Shown in pieces: positions 45,720 to 55,722 of a stretch of 64,000 bases of DNA. Made by a program: the position numbers and the translations under genes. The notes beneath the pieces were generated by a model, which was given only the letters and a program-made list of their open reading frames with translations, was not told the DNA's origin and did no database searches. The stretch spans positions 7,922,084-7,986,083 of the forward strand of contig NC_087072.1 in NCBI RefSeq assembly GCF_026151205.1, given 5' to 3'. Source of the stretch: Bolinopsis microptera. Taxonomy: Eukaryota; Ctenophora; Tentaculata; Lobata; Bolinopsidae. Within the stretch, counting starts at the first letter, position 1. Each line of letters starts with the position of its first letter.

Positions 45720-46290
45720 AAAGATAAGGATGGGAAGCAAAAAGACTCAAAAACTCTGGTGTAAATCTCTGGGCACAGTTCTCTCAACAAGGTCAACTTA
45801 TTTAAACTTTCAGTTCTTGTCAATAAATGATCATTATCAACCAACTTTGGTGTCTCACAATGTCGAATTAATTTTTAGTCCGTGCCGCGACAAGTTTGTC
45901 CTAATAAGATTACAATTATCATCTTATTGTACTGAAGCAATGTCGCAGTTGATTGTATGATTGCACAAGCTTGCCGAGATCTACAATTGCGAGTGTTATT
46001 ATACCACTGAGGTATAACAGTACATATTATTATGTATAAATGTTTCTTGCCAACGCTTATTCTCGTCTGTTGCCTTTTTCTGTTGCCATTTGACGGAATC
46101 AGCCCGACTCAATAATTAATCATGGTGCCGTAAGATAATTACCGTGCCACTGGTACCGTCGAAGTGGGACTGAGATTGGTGTCTCATTCTAAAACTTATT
46201 GGAGAGGAGAAACAGAAGTTTAATTTAAATTCCGTTTCAGGTAAACACGAGCTCACTGAAGCGATGACTGTCTTCATTGATATATAAAAC
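45720..46290 (+). pseudogene. KYAT: Relic of kynurenine aminotransferase exons 1 and 3
   Basis: 45753-45812 aligns with exon 1 of the KYAT gene at 58780: both read GGTGT(C/A)AATCTCTGGGC, followed by AGTTCTCT and an AGGT donor. The ATTTAAAAGATG start context survives as ATTTAAAAGATA, so the ATG is lost, and about 17 bases upstream of the aligned block are deleted. 46231-46285 aligns with the exon 3 acceptor and start: TTTCAGGTA(A/C)ACACGAGC, followed after an internal deletion by GAAGC-AT and CTTTCATCAA-like words. Exon 2 survives only as short words (AATGATCATTA near 45828). No reading frame persists. Confidence 0.65.
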
Positions 46291-46297
46291 CTCTTTT

Positions 46298-46314
46298 CTC
46301 TCTCTCTCTCTCTC
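46298..46314. repeat. (CT)n microsatellite
   Basis: About eight CT units directly after the KYAT relic. Confidence 0.8.
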
Positions 46315-46770
46315 AGCAAAGGAAAAAAGGTTAGGAGATCTTTTATAGATAGTACTAGTAATTTTTAATATTTAATTACTGTACCTTGTTTTTATTTTTG
46401 AAGATCACAAGTCTGCTGTGCAATTAAAAGATGAAAACGAACCGAAAGTTTGTTCAATAGATTAATTACGCAGTTCACTATAGATTTAAAACAATAAACG
46501 TGTACTAGAAATAATATTTTTGTTGATATTCAAACTTTTTTCACCGTTTTAATAAACACCTCGCTACGTGATAAATGTTAATTCATCTGAAATGGTTACA
46601 TCTTTAAATTAGACAAAAAAATACATGTACCATGATATCGATAGAAATATAGTTTGTCGAGAGTGAATGATTTTATGTTATTCTAGGATGGAGTAAAATC
46701 TTTTCCTTAGTTTGGTATCGTACCTCCATTCTTTTTCTGTGTTTTCTCAGCAGTTTTTTCGCTTTTATTT

Positions 46771-47773
46771 TTACTGCTTTCCCACGGTCAACCCCTTCAA
46801 TGAACTCATCTTTCTCATCGCAGCATAATCAGGAGCGATAGCACTTTCATTGTGAAGATTTAATGACTTAATCCGCTCAAATTGTCTCTCCACCTGAGTA
46901 GTTTCTGATAGTTCTTCTTCGTCTTCTTCGTCTTTCTTCTTTTTTAAAACCAATACGCCACACTGGACACACAGTGCAAGAGAGAAGAATAAACATACAG
47001 CTGATATCGCCACTGTCAATGTTTTCTTGGCTCGATATCCTAATGGGGATTTGTTAACGGTTAAAAAGTTAATATAAGCTTACATAAAATGAAGAATGAA
47101 ATTTAATTATATTGACATGGAGATTGTTTCAACTTATTATCATGCCACAATTATTAAAAAATATCTTACCAACGGTATCGTGAACTTTGTAGCTGTCATA
47201 ATCGATGTAATAATCGATTGGTTGGTTCTTGTACGGGACAATTTCACATCTTGAACACTCATCACCGCCAGTTCTGTGTTTGTTATACCAGTCCCCGTGC
47301 ACTTTGATCGTTTCCATGACTTCAGTCTGCAAGCTGGACACGTGACAAGAATACTCATTGTGGTATGTGTACTGAAGTTGCGAGGGTAAAAGTTTCAGTG
47401 TGAGAGTCAGCGTTTGTAGTCCTTCTGTGTCACTAAGTTGTTCAGTGACTCTATCTATCCTATGATGACCCACTTTCCAATAGCCTTTTAGAAACGGTGG
47501 TCCAGTTGAAGTGCATATCAGATTAACAGCTTCCATTTTGACTTCCATGGTGAGAGAGATTGTGGGTTTTACTGGCTGGGGAGTAATCTGCTCCTTTTTT
47601 TCTGTTTCATCTGACTGGTCTTGTCTCTTTTTTGGTGCGATGACCAGTCTCGCGGTTGTAGGTTTAGTGGTATTCACAGGTGCTGAGGTTGAGAAATCAA
47701 TTTCAACTGGGTGAGAGTAAGTTGTGTTCTCAGAGGCAGCAGCGCCAAGCAAGACAACCAACAAAATCAACAT
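46771..47773 (-). CDS. Ig-like type I membrane receptor A
   Basis: Exon 1 is 47170-47773 (201 codons plus 1 base; ATG at 47773), exon 2 is 46771-47039; the phase-1 junction gives 290 residues. Residues 1-14 are a signal peptide. A Thr/Lys-rich stalk follows, then one Ig domain with Cys 87, Trp 99 and Cys 143. A membrane-proximal ECSRC pair comes next, then one membrane span (about 209-233), a KKKK stop-transfer and a Glu/Asp-rich tail. The tail ends with PDYAAMRKM; Y273 is in a YxxM context, the kind recognised by PI3-kinase SH2 domains. It is a close paralogue of receptor B at 61883-64000 but lacks B's first Ig domain and large central domain. Proposed role: cell-surface recognition and signalling; the family is not one I can name. 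The start is the ATG five codons after an in-frame TTG. Confidence 0.8.
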
Positions 47774-48040
47774 GGCATAATCAAACAATGGAACTATCTG
47801 AAAATCTATATCCCTTTGTCTCGGAAGCGTGCGTTACATTATATATTCATATATTCACTGCTACTAACCACGAGAATCGTCTGGGCGGGATTCCAATAAC
47901 CAGTATCGACATTATATAATACAGGACCAATTTGAAAAGGCAGTGCAATTTTTACAAAAAATATTTTTATAAATAGAGCAGTAACACAGATATAATAGGA
48001 AAGCAGGTAACTACAATAACTAGGTGACAGATCATTGGGA

Positions 48041-48528
48041 GGCCCTGGTGGGTATTGGGCCACTGATGGGTATTGGGGCCACTGATGGCTATTAGCAGCC
48101 ACTGATGGGTATTGGGAGCCACTGATGGGTATTGGGGCCACTGATGGGTATTGGGAGCCACTGATGGGTATTGGGGCCACTGATGGCTATTAGCAGCCAC
48201 TGATGGGTATTGGGAGCCACTGATGGGTATTGGAGCCACTGATGGGTATTGAGCGCCACTGATGGCTATTAGCAGCCACTGATGGGTATTGGGAGCCACT
48301 GATGGGTATTGGGAGCCACTGATGGGTATTGGGGCCACTGATGGGTATTAGCAGCCACTGATGGGTATTGGGGCCACTGATGGCTATTAGCAGCCACTGA
48401 TGGGTATTGGGGCCACTGATGGCTATTAGCAGCCACTGATGGGTATTGGGAGCCACTGATGGGTATTGGGGCCACTGATGGGTATTGGGAACCACTGATG
48501 GGTATTGAGCGCCACTGATGGGTATTGA
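48041..48528. repeat. Minisatellite, about 25 units of 19-20 bp
   Basis: The unit CCACTGATGGGTATTGGGAG varies by single bases (GGCTATTAGCAG and GGTATTGAGCG forms) in an irregular higher order. It starts 270 bp upstream of the receptor A start codon. Open frames across it (repeated SGSQYPSVAP) are artefacts of the repeat. Confidence 0.95.
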
Positions 48529-48820
48529 ATCCTTCAATTAACTTCTGAGTACAAACCAACTCATAAGAAATAATGTCTCGCCCATTGGTCCGCATTTACT
48601 GCATCCAGCCTGGGGTGGTGACATGAACGAGAATGTACCATGATAAAAGGAAACGAATGTCGCCACCCCACCACTCACCAGCAGTCAAGTCCTCAATATG
48701 CTATTTTGTAATTAGATAAGTTGGAATTCAAAAATATTCAAAAGTAAGTTGTTTACTTTTTTACTGTTAGTGAATAGTGATAACCAGGGCATCACTGCAG
48801 TGTAATATTTTACAATTATA

Positions 48821-49597
48821 CAGGGTGGGCCAAAAGTCAGTGTGCAAACGTTGGCCTTAATAGCTCAGTCACTGAGTGCCCAATTGAAATAATTTGTTCT
48901 GGTATGACTTACTACTACCACTGGTTCGAGAAATTTTTCAAATCGAAACATATTTGTGTTCATTTTTTTCAAAAGAAGGTTCATTTTCGCATTTATTTGA
49001 TAGTTTGGATAGTCGGATCGAGCCAAATTTTATTGAATTGTGTTTGGCCATTTAAATTACGTTTGCCCTGAAAAAATGAGAGTTCTATAGCTTCTCAGAT
49101 GACCGAGATATCAACCTTAACGAGGTGTCGAGGTTATTCATTACGTGTGATCATGTGATTGGTTTACCTAATCACGTGATTAGGTGACCCCGTTAACCAC
49201 CCTGTTAAACATTATGGGAATCATGAAGGCTGCCCAATTAAAGTGACGTGTCGCGGTGTCACATAATCACCCAGTCAATTTTGTTAACGAGATACAGAAA
49301 ATGCTTGATAACTTCGTCATTTCTAATCCGTTTTGCCTCATATTTTCAGATCATATGCAATATTTAATAATCTACCGTCTCTGAAAAAATTAGACATCTA
49401 GCATGTTCGGGGAGAACAATATAAGTGTTTTAATATTGAATGGGCGTGGTCTAAAATATTCGAATTTTCAAATTTTGGTGACGGAATCCTCGAACCAGTA
49501 GGTACAGTAAACCATCTGCAAAGCAACAACCCTCAAATATAAAACACGGCGGAGGTATAAGACCCAACGTTTGCACACTGACTTTTGGCCCACCCTG
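48821..49597. mobile_element. Tc1/mariner-like MITE
   Basis: Perfect terminal inverted repeats of about 36 bp start CAGGGTGGGCCAAAAGTCAG at 48821 and end with the complement at 49597. They are flanked by TA on both sides (48819-48820, 49598-49599), and TA duplication plus CAGGGTG..CCAAAA ends are typical of Tc1/mariner. The 777-bp interior has no transposase frame, so the element is non-autonomous. Confidence 0.85.
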
Positions 49598-49952
49598 TAT
49601 AAGTTGGTACATATATTTTGTACTATAAAGACTTAACTCTTAAGAGCTTAAGCTTATATTTTTATTTCTCAGGTTATGTGTCTCCTCAGATGGTTCTAAC
49701 TGCTCATTCCGCTGTTCTTCAGTCCTCTAAATGAATAAATATTTGGACTTTGAAACCATCGATTATGAAGTTGGTAAGTGGAGACATATTTCCTACAAAG
49801 ACTGTGTTGCGTATTACTAATTACTGATTAATGATGATTGATCATATTAAGTTGTACTATAGTGTAGTTTTCACTCTTCTAACATCGACCCCTTATGCGT
49901 GTTATTCATGCTTCCAAATATTAAATTAATCCCAAATTTTTACACCATGTAC

Positions 49953-51066
49953 TTAAGGGGGCATACCCCAAATCTGTCCAGACCTAATGACCTCATAGGC
50001 AGTTCAGTGACCTTCTAGCGCACCGTTTCCACACAAACAAAAATTATTTTGAGAATTCCCATTTTTGTAATCGACCATTTCCTGGTTAAGATCGCAATTT
50101 TCGGAAAAAATTATTTTGTGGTTGAGACGCTATAAGTTAATCATTTCTTGCGGTATCGGGTTGAAATTTCGCCGTTTATTCACAACTATGTCAAGGTGTG
50201 TGTAAAATCTTGATATCGTATCTAAAAAGGCTGGTGTGTTAAAATAAGTCAGAAAAGGACAATTTTAGCTTTTTGACTTTAAAAATTCATAAATGAATTT
50301 TTAAATATTTACTGATTTTTCTAAAATTTTGATAGGAATGTGCTAGTGACTTTTTGAAGGGTGCAAAATAACCGCAACTAGCACATTTATATATGAGTTA
50401 TGAAGAACAAAACACCCTAAAATGCTTCCCTTTGAAGTTATGGGAGAAAATGTGATTTTTTATCTGCAAAATTTTAGAAAAATCAGTAAATATTAAAAAC
50501 GAAAAATGTGCCTAAATTTGTTGTTTGGCTTTGAGGTCCAATAGATCAGGAGGTGAATGAGTAAAAACATTTTTGAGGGCATCAAAAACTGCGCCAGAAT
50601 TCAGAGAACAATTTGATGTCAAGCATCAAATAATCCGATCTTCCCTGACTGACTTTTTGTTAAAATAAGTCAGAAAAGGACAATTTTAGCTTTTTGACTT
50701 TAAAAATTCATTTATGAATTTTTAAAGTCAAAAAGCTAAAATTGTCCTTTTCTGACTTATTTTAACACACCAGCCTTTTTAGATACGATATCAAGATTTT
50801 ACACACACCTTGACATAGTTGTGAATAAACGGCGAGCAAAATTTCAACCCGATACCGCAAGAAATGATTAACTTATAGCGTCTCAACCACAAAATAATTT
50901 TTTCCGAAAATTGCGATCTTAACCAGGAAATGGTCGATTACAAAAATGGGAATCCTCAAAATAATTTTTTTTGTGTGGAAACGGTGCGCTAGAAGGTCAC
51001 TGAACTGCCTATGAGGTCATTTGGTCTGGACGGCACAAACCACTGTTTTGGGGTATGCCCCCTTAA
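49953..51066. mobile_element. Foldback element with about 340-bp arms and TTAA ends
   Basis: The left arm from 49953 (TTAAGGGGGCATACCCC) to about 50295 is repeated inverted from about 50730 to 51066. Both ends carry TTAA, the target of piggyBac-type elements, so it may be a piggyBac-related MITE; the arm length is unusual. A perfect 53-bp-arm palindrome at 50659-50766 sits at the inner end of the right arm. There is no ORF. The interior shares a short block with the element at 16046-16699. Confidence 0.8.
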
Positions 51067-51274
51067 CTGGAATGTTGCAAACAGAGTGATGTATTCACGA
51101 TATTATAGATACAATTTTGTAAAATTAAAATGTGAAATGTATTCTTGCGAAACGTGAGTTTATTCCCTGGTTGCTAAACTGCAACTGCTATCTAGTCAGC
51201 TTTAAGGTTGGAAATGGAAAGTATACAACATCGATCCAAAATTTATTGTTGAGGGATGGTAATTAAAACACGTA

Positions 51275-52527
51275 CGGGTATTTGCCTCACAGAATGGCCA
51301 AAAAAAAGGAAGGTCTCTCAAAGTCACAAAACACACTTTATTCCAGTTTTTATCTCATAAGAAGCTAAGTTGACACTCATTTTTTTCTTCCCGGGGGTTC
51401 ATTTAATCTCATAACCATTTTTTCTTTGAGAAAAATTGGCCGGAAAATCTTCCACCAAAAAAACATGCCTCACAGAATGGCCAAATCTGAATTTCTATAA
51501 TTTTGTTGATGGAGATACTTTTTAAATTTCTATCACCACACGTTCTTAGAAAACCTATTGAGGAATGGGGTAATAACCTAAAACTCACGAAAAAACTGAG
51601 CTGTGAAAAATTATTTCACAAAAAAGAAAAAATGCCTGACAAAATGGCAAAAAAAAAAAGAAAACGAGAAAATTTTATTTTTCTAAAACCTTTGGCTCTT
51701 GTTTCAGGCATGCTGCTGGTATTAATATGCCTTGTTAACACCCCCATATAGGTGAAATTTCTTAGAACTGAATAAAAAGGGCATAGTTTCCTACACCAAA
51801 AATGGCCATTTTGTGTGGCGTTGTTCATATTCCCTGATTTCATGATTTATAACCTTCATTCGGCTGTAAAAACACTCCATCTGGGGTGTTATTGTATGAT
51901 AAATAGCTTGTGAATACTTTAGACTTATGGTTTCATTGAATAAAAGGAGTTTTAAATTTTGGCCATTTTGTGAGGCATATTTTGGCCGATTTTGTGAGGC
52001 GTTTAGCCATTTTAACATTTTGTTTCTTCCTAAATTGAACAATGTTCGTTTTGTTTGATGAATACTATTCTTTAAACATCTTCTGTCATACTGGTGCCAG
52101 AAGTTTTCACCAAAATGCAAACTTAGTTCAAAAATTTGAAAACAAATTTTGTGAGGCATATTTTGGCCATTTTGTGAGGCGTGTAGCCATTTTAGAATTT
52201 TTTTCTTCCTATATTGAACAATGTTCGTTTTGTTTGATGAATACATCTTCTGTCATACTGGTGCTAGAAGTTCTCACCAAAATGTAAACTTAGTTCAAAA
52301 ATTTGAAAACAAATTTTTCAGTGCTCAAAATTTCTACATAAACAGTCATATTTATGCCAGAAAATGTGGTCCTAGTTAATGATTTCACCACAGGAAGTGT
52401 TGCCAGAAGACTTTTGTTTCATATGGTATCCACAAAACCTACCAGTCTTTTATAAAAATTTAGTTACAAAAACATTTACAAATTTGGCCATTCTGTGAGG
52501 CTAGCCATTCTGTGAGGCATTTACCCG
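51275..52527. mobile_element. Inverted-repeat element with TA flanks and an internal duplication
   Basis: The ends read CGGGTATTTGCCTCACAG at 51275 and its near-complement ending at 52527, each followed by TA. The word CACA(G/A)AATGGCC, or its complement GGCCATT(T/C)TGTGAGGC, recurs through the element at about 51471, 51960, 51985, 52150, 52170 and 52490. A roughly 175-bp block is tandemly duplicated (about 51966-52148 and 52150-52316). Open frames inside are short and lack transposase motifs. Confidence 0.75.
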
Positions 52528-53210
52528 TAGATGATTCATGAAGTGGAGCGATGATAATAAAGTTTAATAACTAATTGAAATTATCAAACAATTCAAATGG
52601 AATGTAAGGAGTGAGTAGGAAATGGAAACAAGCAAGCGATAGATGAGGTACTGGGTCAACGGGCCATAAAATACAAATACAAATGAACGAGTGATATGTA
52701 CGCAATTAGTAGAGTAGTAGGATCTCCTTGAGAAAGAAGCAAAAAAATTACCATTCACTTCGTAGATCTGTTATCACATGCTGATTTTTTTGCATATATA
52801 TACTAGGTTTTTTAGATAAACATTACTTGTTCAGACCACCAACTCATCTGAAGTATGAATATGTAAATTAAGAGCAGATCTATTATAATCTTGATCTAAA
52901 ACCTGATAACATATTTCAAATTTCACGGTTCATGGCGTTACAACGACAATTAATCAATCATACCGAAATTGTGAACCATGATGGATAATTATTGATGATG
53001 TAGGCCACGGCAAGGGCCAAAAACGAGGATTTACTGATTAGATTATTTAAAGAGCAAAAACGATAATTGCAAGTCTAATCCTAATTTTTACCCAGTTCCC
53101 ATACACTCCCCCCAACGTGTGGGATTTTGGTCATGCTCTTCTGCAAACACGTCTGATTTCATCTCAGCTCATTTTGGTCGTTTATCCTTTATATTTTGAT
53201 TTGATTGACC
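52528..53210. other. 5' flank of the SLC22 gene
   Basis: AT-rich. No clear TATA box at the expected distance; a TTATATTTTG word lies about 20 bases before the ATG. No other gene is seen. Confidence 0.4.
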
Positions 53211-54755
53211 ATGGAAGAGGTCTCAGTAAATAATGAGCCGCCACAAGATTCGGTTTACAAAGAGTCTCTGACGATCGAACAAGTTGTAGATAAAACTGTA
53301 AAAAGATTGAATCTCCCACTGTTTCTTCTCTACTGGGCTGCTTTGAGCACAGCACTTAATTCTGGTGCTGTAGCATACGTAACTGTTATCACGGGCAACA
53401 TTCCTTACAAGGACTGGAAGTGCACTTCGGATAAATGTGCATCTCTCCACGCAGAAATGTCTGAGAAAGAGGACTTCTTCACCCAGAAGACAATGTGCGA
53501 TAATGAAATGGAGGCAGGGATGGACTTCATCTGGACGACAAGCAAGATAACTTTTACCACTGATTGGAATATCTACTGTAAGGAAGAAAGCAGACTGGCC
53601 ACAATATCAGGCTCTTTTTTCATCGGAGCCATTGCTGGCTTACTGTGCTCCACCGGACTCTTTGATAGAATAGGACGGAAAAAGGGTGCGATTGTAGGCG
53701 GGGTGATAACGATAGTAGCGACAGCAGCAAGTTGTGTGGCTCCTAACTATCAGGCTCTCCTTGCGTTTAGGATAATATCTGGGTTCGGACTTCTCATCAA
53801 CTACACTGGTGTATATTGCTGGGTCATAGAGTACGCTCCTATGGGTCTAAGGAATGTGGCCGCTGGTTTTTTCAATATTTCCTGGTCCATAAGTTACCTT
53901 ATCTTAGTGCTGCTGGGCTATCTGATTGATGATTGGAAGTATTTGTACCTGGCTCTGACTGCAGTTTGTGTCATCTCCACTGCTATGTTCTTTGTGGTCC
54001 CGCTCCCTGAGTCTCCCAGGTTTCATTTAGTCAGGGGTATGGAGAAGGAGGCCAAAGAAAACATTATTTCTTTTTTCCAGATCACAAGAAATGAGTTTTC
54101 GTTTGACAGTATCAATCTTGTTTACGAAGAAAGGGCCCAGAATTACCTGGAGCAATTAAGTGATTTTAAGAAATATCCCTGTCTGCTGAAAAGAGCTCTC
54201 CTTTGTATGGCCTGCTGGTTCCTTGTGTCTCTTATTACCTACGCGTACACAGTGGGTTGGAGTAAAATAGGGTCAGACCTTTTTACCAGCTATTTGTTCG
54301 CTGCTCTTGGTGATGCTTTCGGTTACGTGTCAGCAATCCCTATCTGTCGACTTCTCGGCCGAAAACGAGCAACAATCTGCCTGTTTGGAGGAATAGCCGT
54401 GATGAACTTCTTCGCAATGCTGAACGTGGATATCACGGACACCTGGACGATCGAGCAAATAGCCAGTTTACTGGGGAGTGTAGCCACCTCCGGCACCTTC
54501 TCCATGGTGTATCTGTACACGGGGGAGCTAGCTCCTACTTCCCACCGGGGTATGATAGTGTGTCTCAGTTCCAGCTGTGCTAGATTAGGCAGTATTTTCG
54601 GGGCGTATGTGAGCCTCCTTTACGGGGTGACCGATAGGAGAGTACCTCTGGCACTGTTCTCGGGTTTGTCGGTCTGTGGATGTGTGGCGGTCCTTTTCCT
54701 GCCTGACACTACTGGGAAAGGGATACCAGAGACACCGAAAGATGTTGTTAATTAA
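53211..54755 (+). CDS. SLC22-type organic ion transporter, intronless
   Basis: A 12-span major facilitator that moves organic cations, anions or carnitine across the plasma membrane. 514 residues from the ATG at 53211; a TTG two codons earlier is not the start. The first span is about 36-60. The large extracellular loop has four Cys and ends with TTDWNIYC (116-123), an SLC22 hallmark (usually STxWNLVC). The MFS motif GLFDRIGRKKG is at 149-159 and PESPR at 266-270 before the cytoplasmic loop; YTGELAPTSHRG lies before the last spans. Length and order are normal for the family. Substrate cannot be predicted. The single exon contrasts with the many introns usual for SLC22 genes and suggests retroposition or lineage intron loss; the frame is intact. 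Confidence 0.9.
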   Translation: MEEVSVNNEPPQDSVYKESLTIEQVVDKTVKRLNLPLFLLYWAALSTALNSGAVAYVTVITGNIPYKDWKCTSDKCASLHAEMSEKEDFFTQKTMCDNEMEAGMDFIWTTSKITFTTDWNIYCKEESRLATISGSFFIGAIAGLLCSTGLFDRIGRKKGAIVGGVITIVATAASCVAPNYQALLAFRIISGFGLLINYTGVYCWVIEYAPMGLRNVAAGFFNISWSISYLILVLLGYLIDDWKYLYLALTAVCVISTAMFFVVPLPESPRFHLVRGMEKEAKENIISFFQITRNEFSFDSINLVYEERAQNYLEQLSDFKKYPCLLKRALLCMACWFLVSLITYAYTVGWSKIGSDLFTSYLFAALGDAFGYVSAIPICRLLGRKRATICLFGGIAVMNFFAMLNVDITDTWTIEQIASLLGSVATSGTFSMVYLYTGELAPTSHRGMIVCLSSSCARLGSIFGAYVSLLYGVTDRRVPLALFSGLSVCGCVAVLFLPDTTGKGIPETPKDVVN

Positions 54756-55722
54756 AATATATTTAATCGGATTAACGTTTTTAAAGGAAGCGCAGAGAGC
54801 TATTTGTTTAAGAAAGGAAAAACTCAATTCTTAGACGTGATTTGAATTATAACGATCAGACTTTAAAGAATAAAGATATATGTATAATGCAGGTCCGGAA
54901 TTCGACGTTTCACTTTATTTTCACTATTTAAACATTGAACATATTATTATTATGTTAAATGTTTACTTCCATGCACAAAATTACTTAATGTACAAGATGT
55001 TATAAGATATTATTACATATTATATTGCCTAGTAAATTACTGTAGATTTCGATTATAAGTGATGATGTTTCCATTTTTATAGAAATATTTTCAGTTTTCA
55101 AAGAAAGGCAAGCTGTAGCTTTAAAAACAAATTAGATTCAATTACAAATGAAACGCGAAGACTTGCGAAATTTAGGTTCTACGAAATAAATCGATCATCA
55201 TAAATTCATTTATTGATTTTTCAAACAAACGCAAGCTGTAAATTCAACAAACATTTTTTGTTTGACTTTGAAAAAACGTTAGCTGTCAAAAACTGTGGAA
55301 AATCCTTCAACAAAAATATTCGTGAAATGTAACTGTTTTATGCAGAAATAAAATTTGTGCAGTTTAAAAATTAACTTCGCGTTTAAAAATTAACTCCGTG
55401 TTTACTGTTCACTCTGAAATCTTGATCAAGTATTAATTATAAAATCGAAACAAAAATGCAATCGTTCAAAACGGTTAATTTAACAACTCAAAAGCAAACA
55501 AAAACTCATCTATAATAATTATGCAACCATCTGCCACATATAATTGCATCTTTTAAGGTTTTAATGTAAGTTTCTTAAATCTTGATTTGCTTAATGTTCA
55601 CTTTGTAAGGTATAAAAAATTCGAAATCGCTTCAACAACGAATCCTTCAACTGTACTATTTCATTAAGTCAATTCTGTAACTATTTGGATCATCTTCTGG
55701 TGCCAGTTTTGATCAAGCTAGT
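54756..55722. other. Intergenic stretch between SLC22 and GPCR 3' ends
   Basis: Convergent 3' ends meet here. AATAAAG at about 54868 could be the SLC22 polyadenylation signal. One copy of a repeat that also occurs at 57520 lies at 55143-55227. No gene. Confidence 0.5.
55143..55227. repeat. Copy 1 of an about 85-bp direct repeat flanking the GPCR
   Basis: Shares ACAAATGAAACG, then CTACGAAATAAATCGATCAT and TAAATTCATTTAT with the copy at 57520-57605. The two copies bracket the GPCR gene. Confidence 0.65.

Noticed and set aside
47839-48595. Overlapping open frames encoding repeated SGSQYPSVAP-type proteins
   Set aside because: They exist in all three minus frames only because the 19-20 bp minisatellite lacks stops; no signal, start context or homology.
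51503-52246. Open frames within the inverted-repeat element as a transposase
   Set aside because: Short, Lys/Phe-rich from AT bias, overlapping on both strands, and without DDE or DNA-binding motifs.
53205-53210. Alternative start of the SLC22 gene at TTG
   Set aside because: A proper ATG follows two codons later; eukaryotic initiation at TTG is unlikely.
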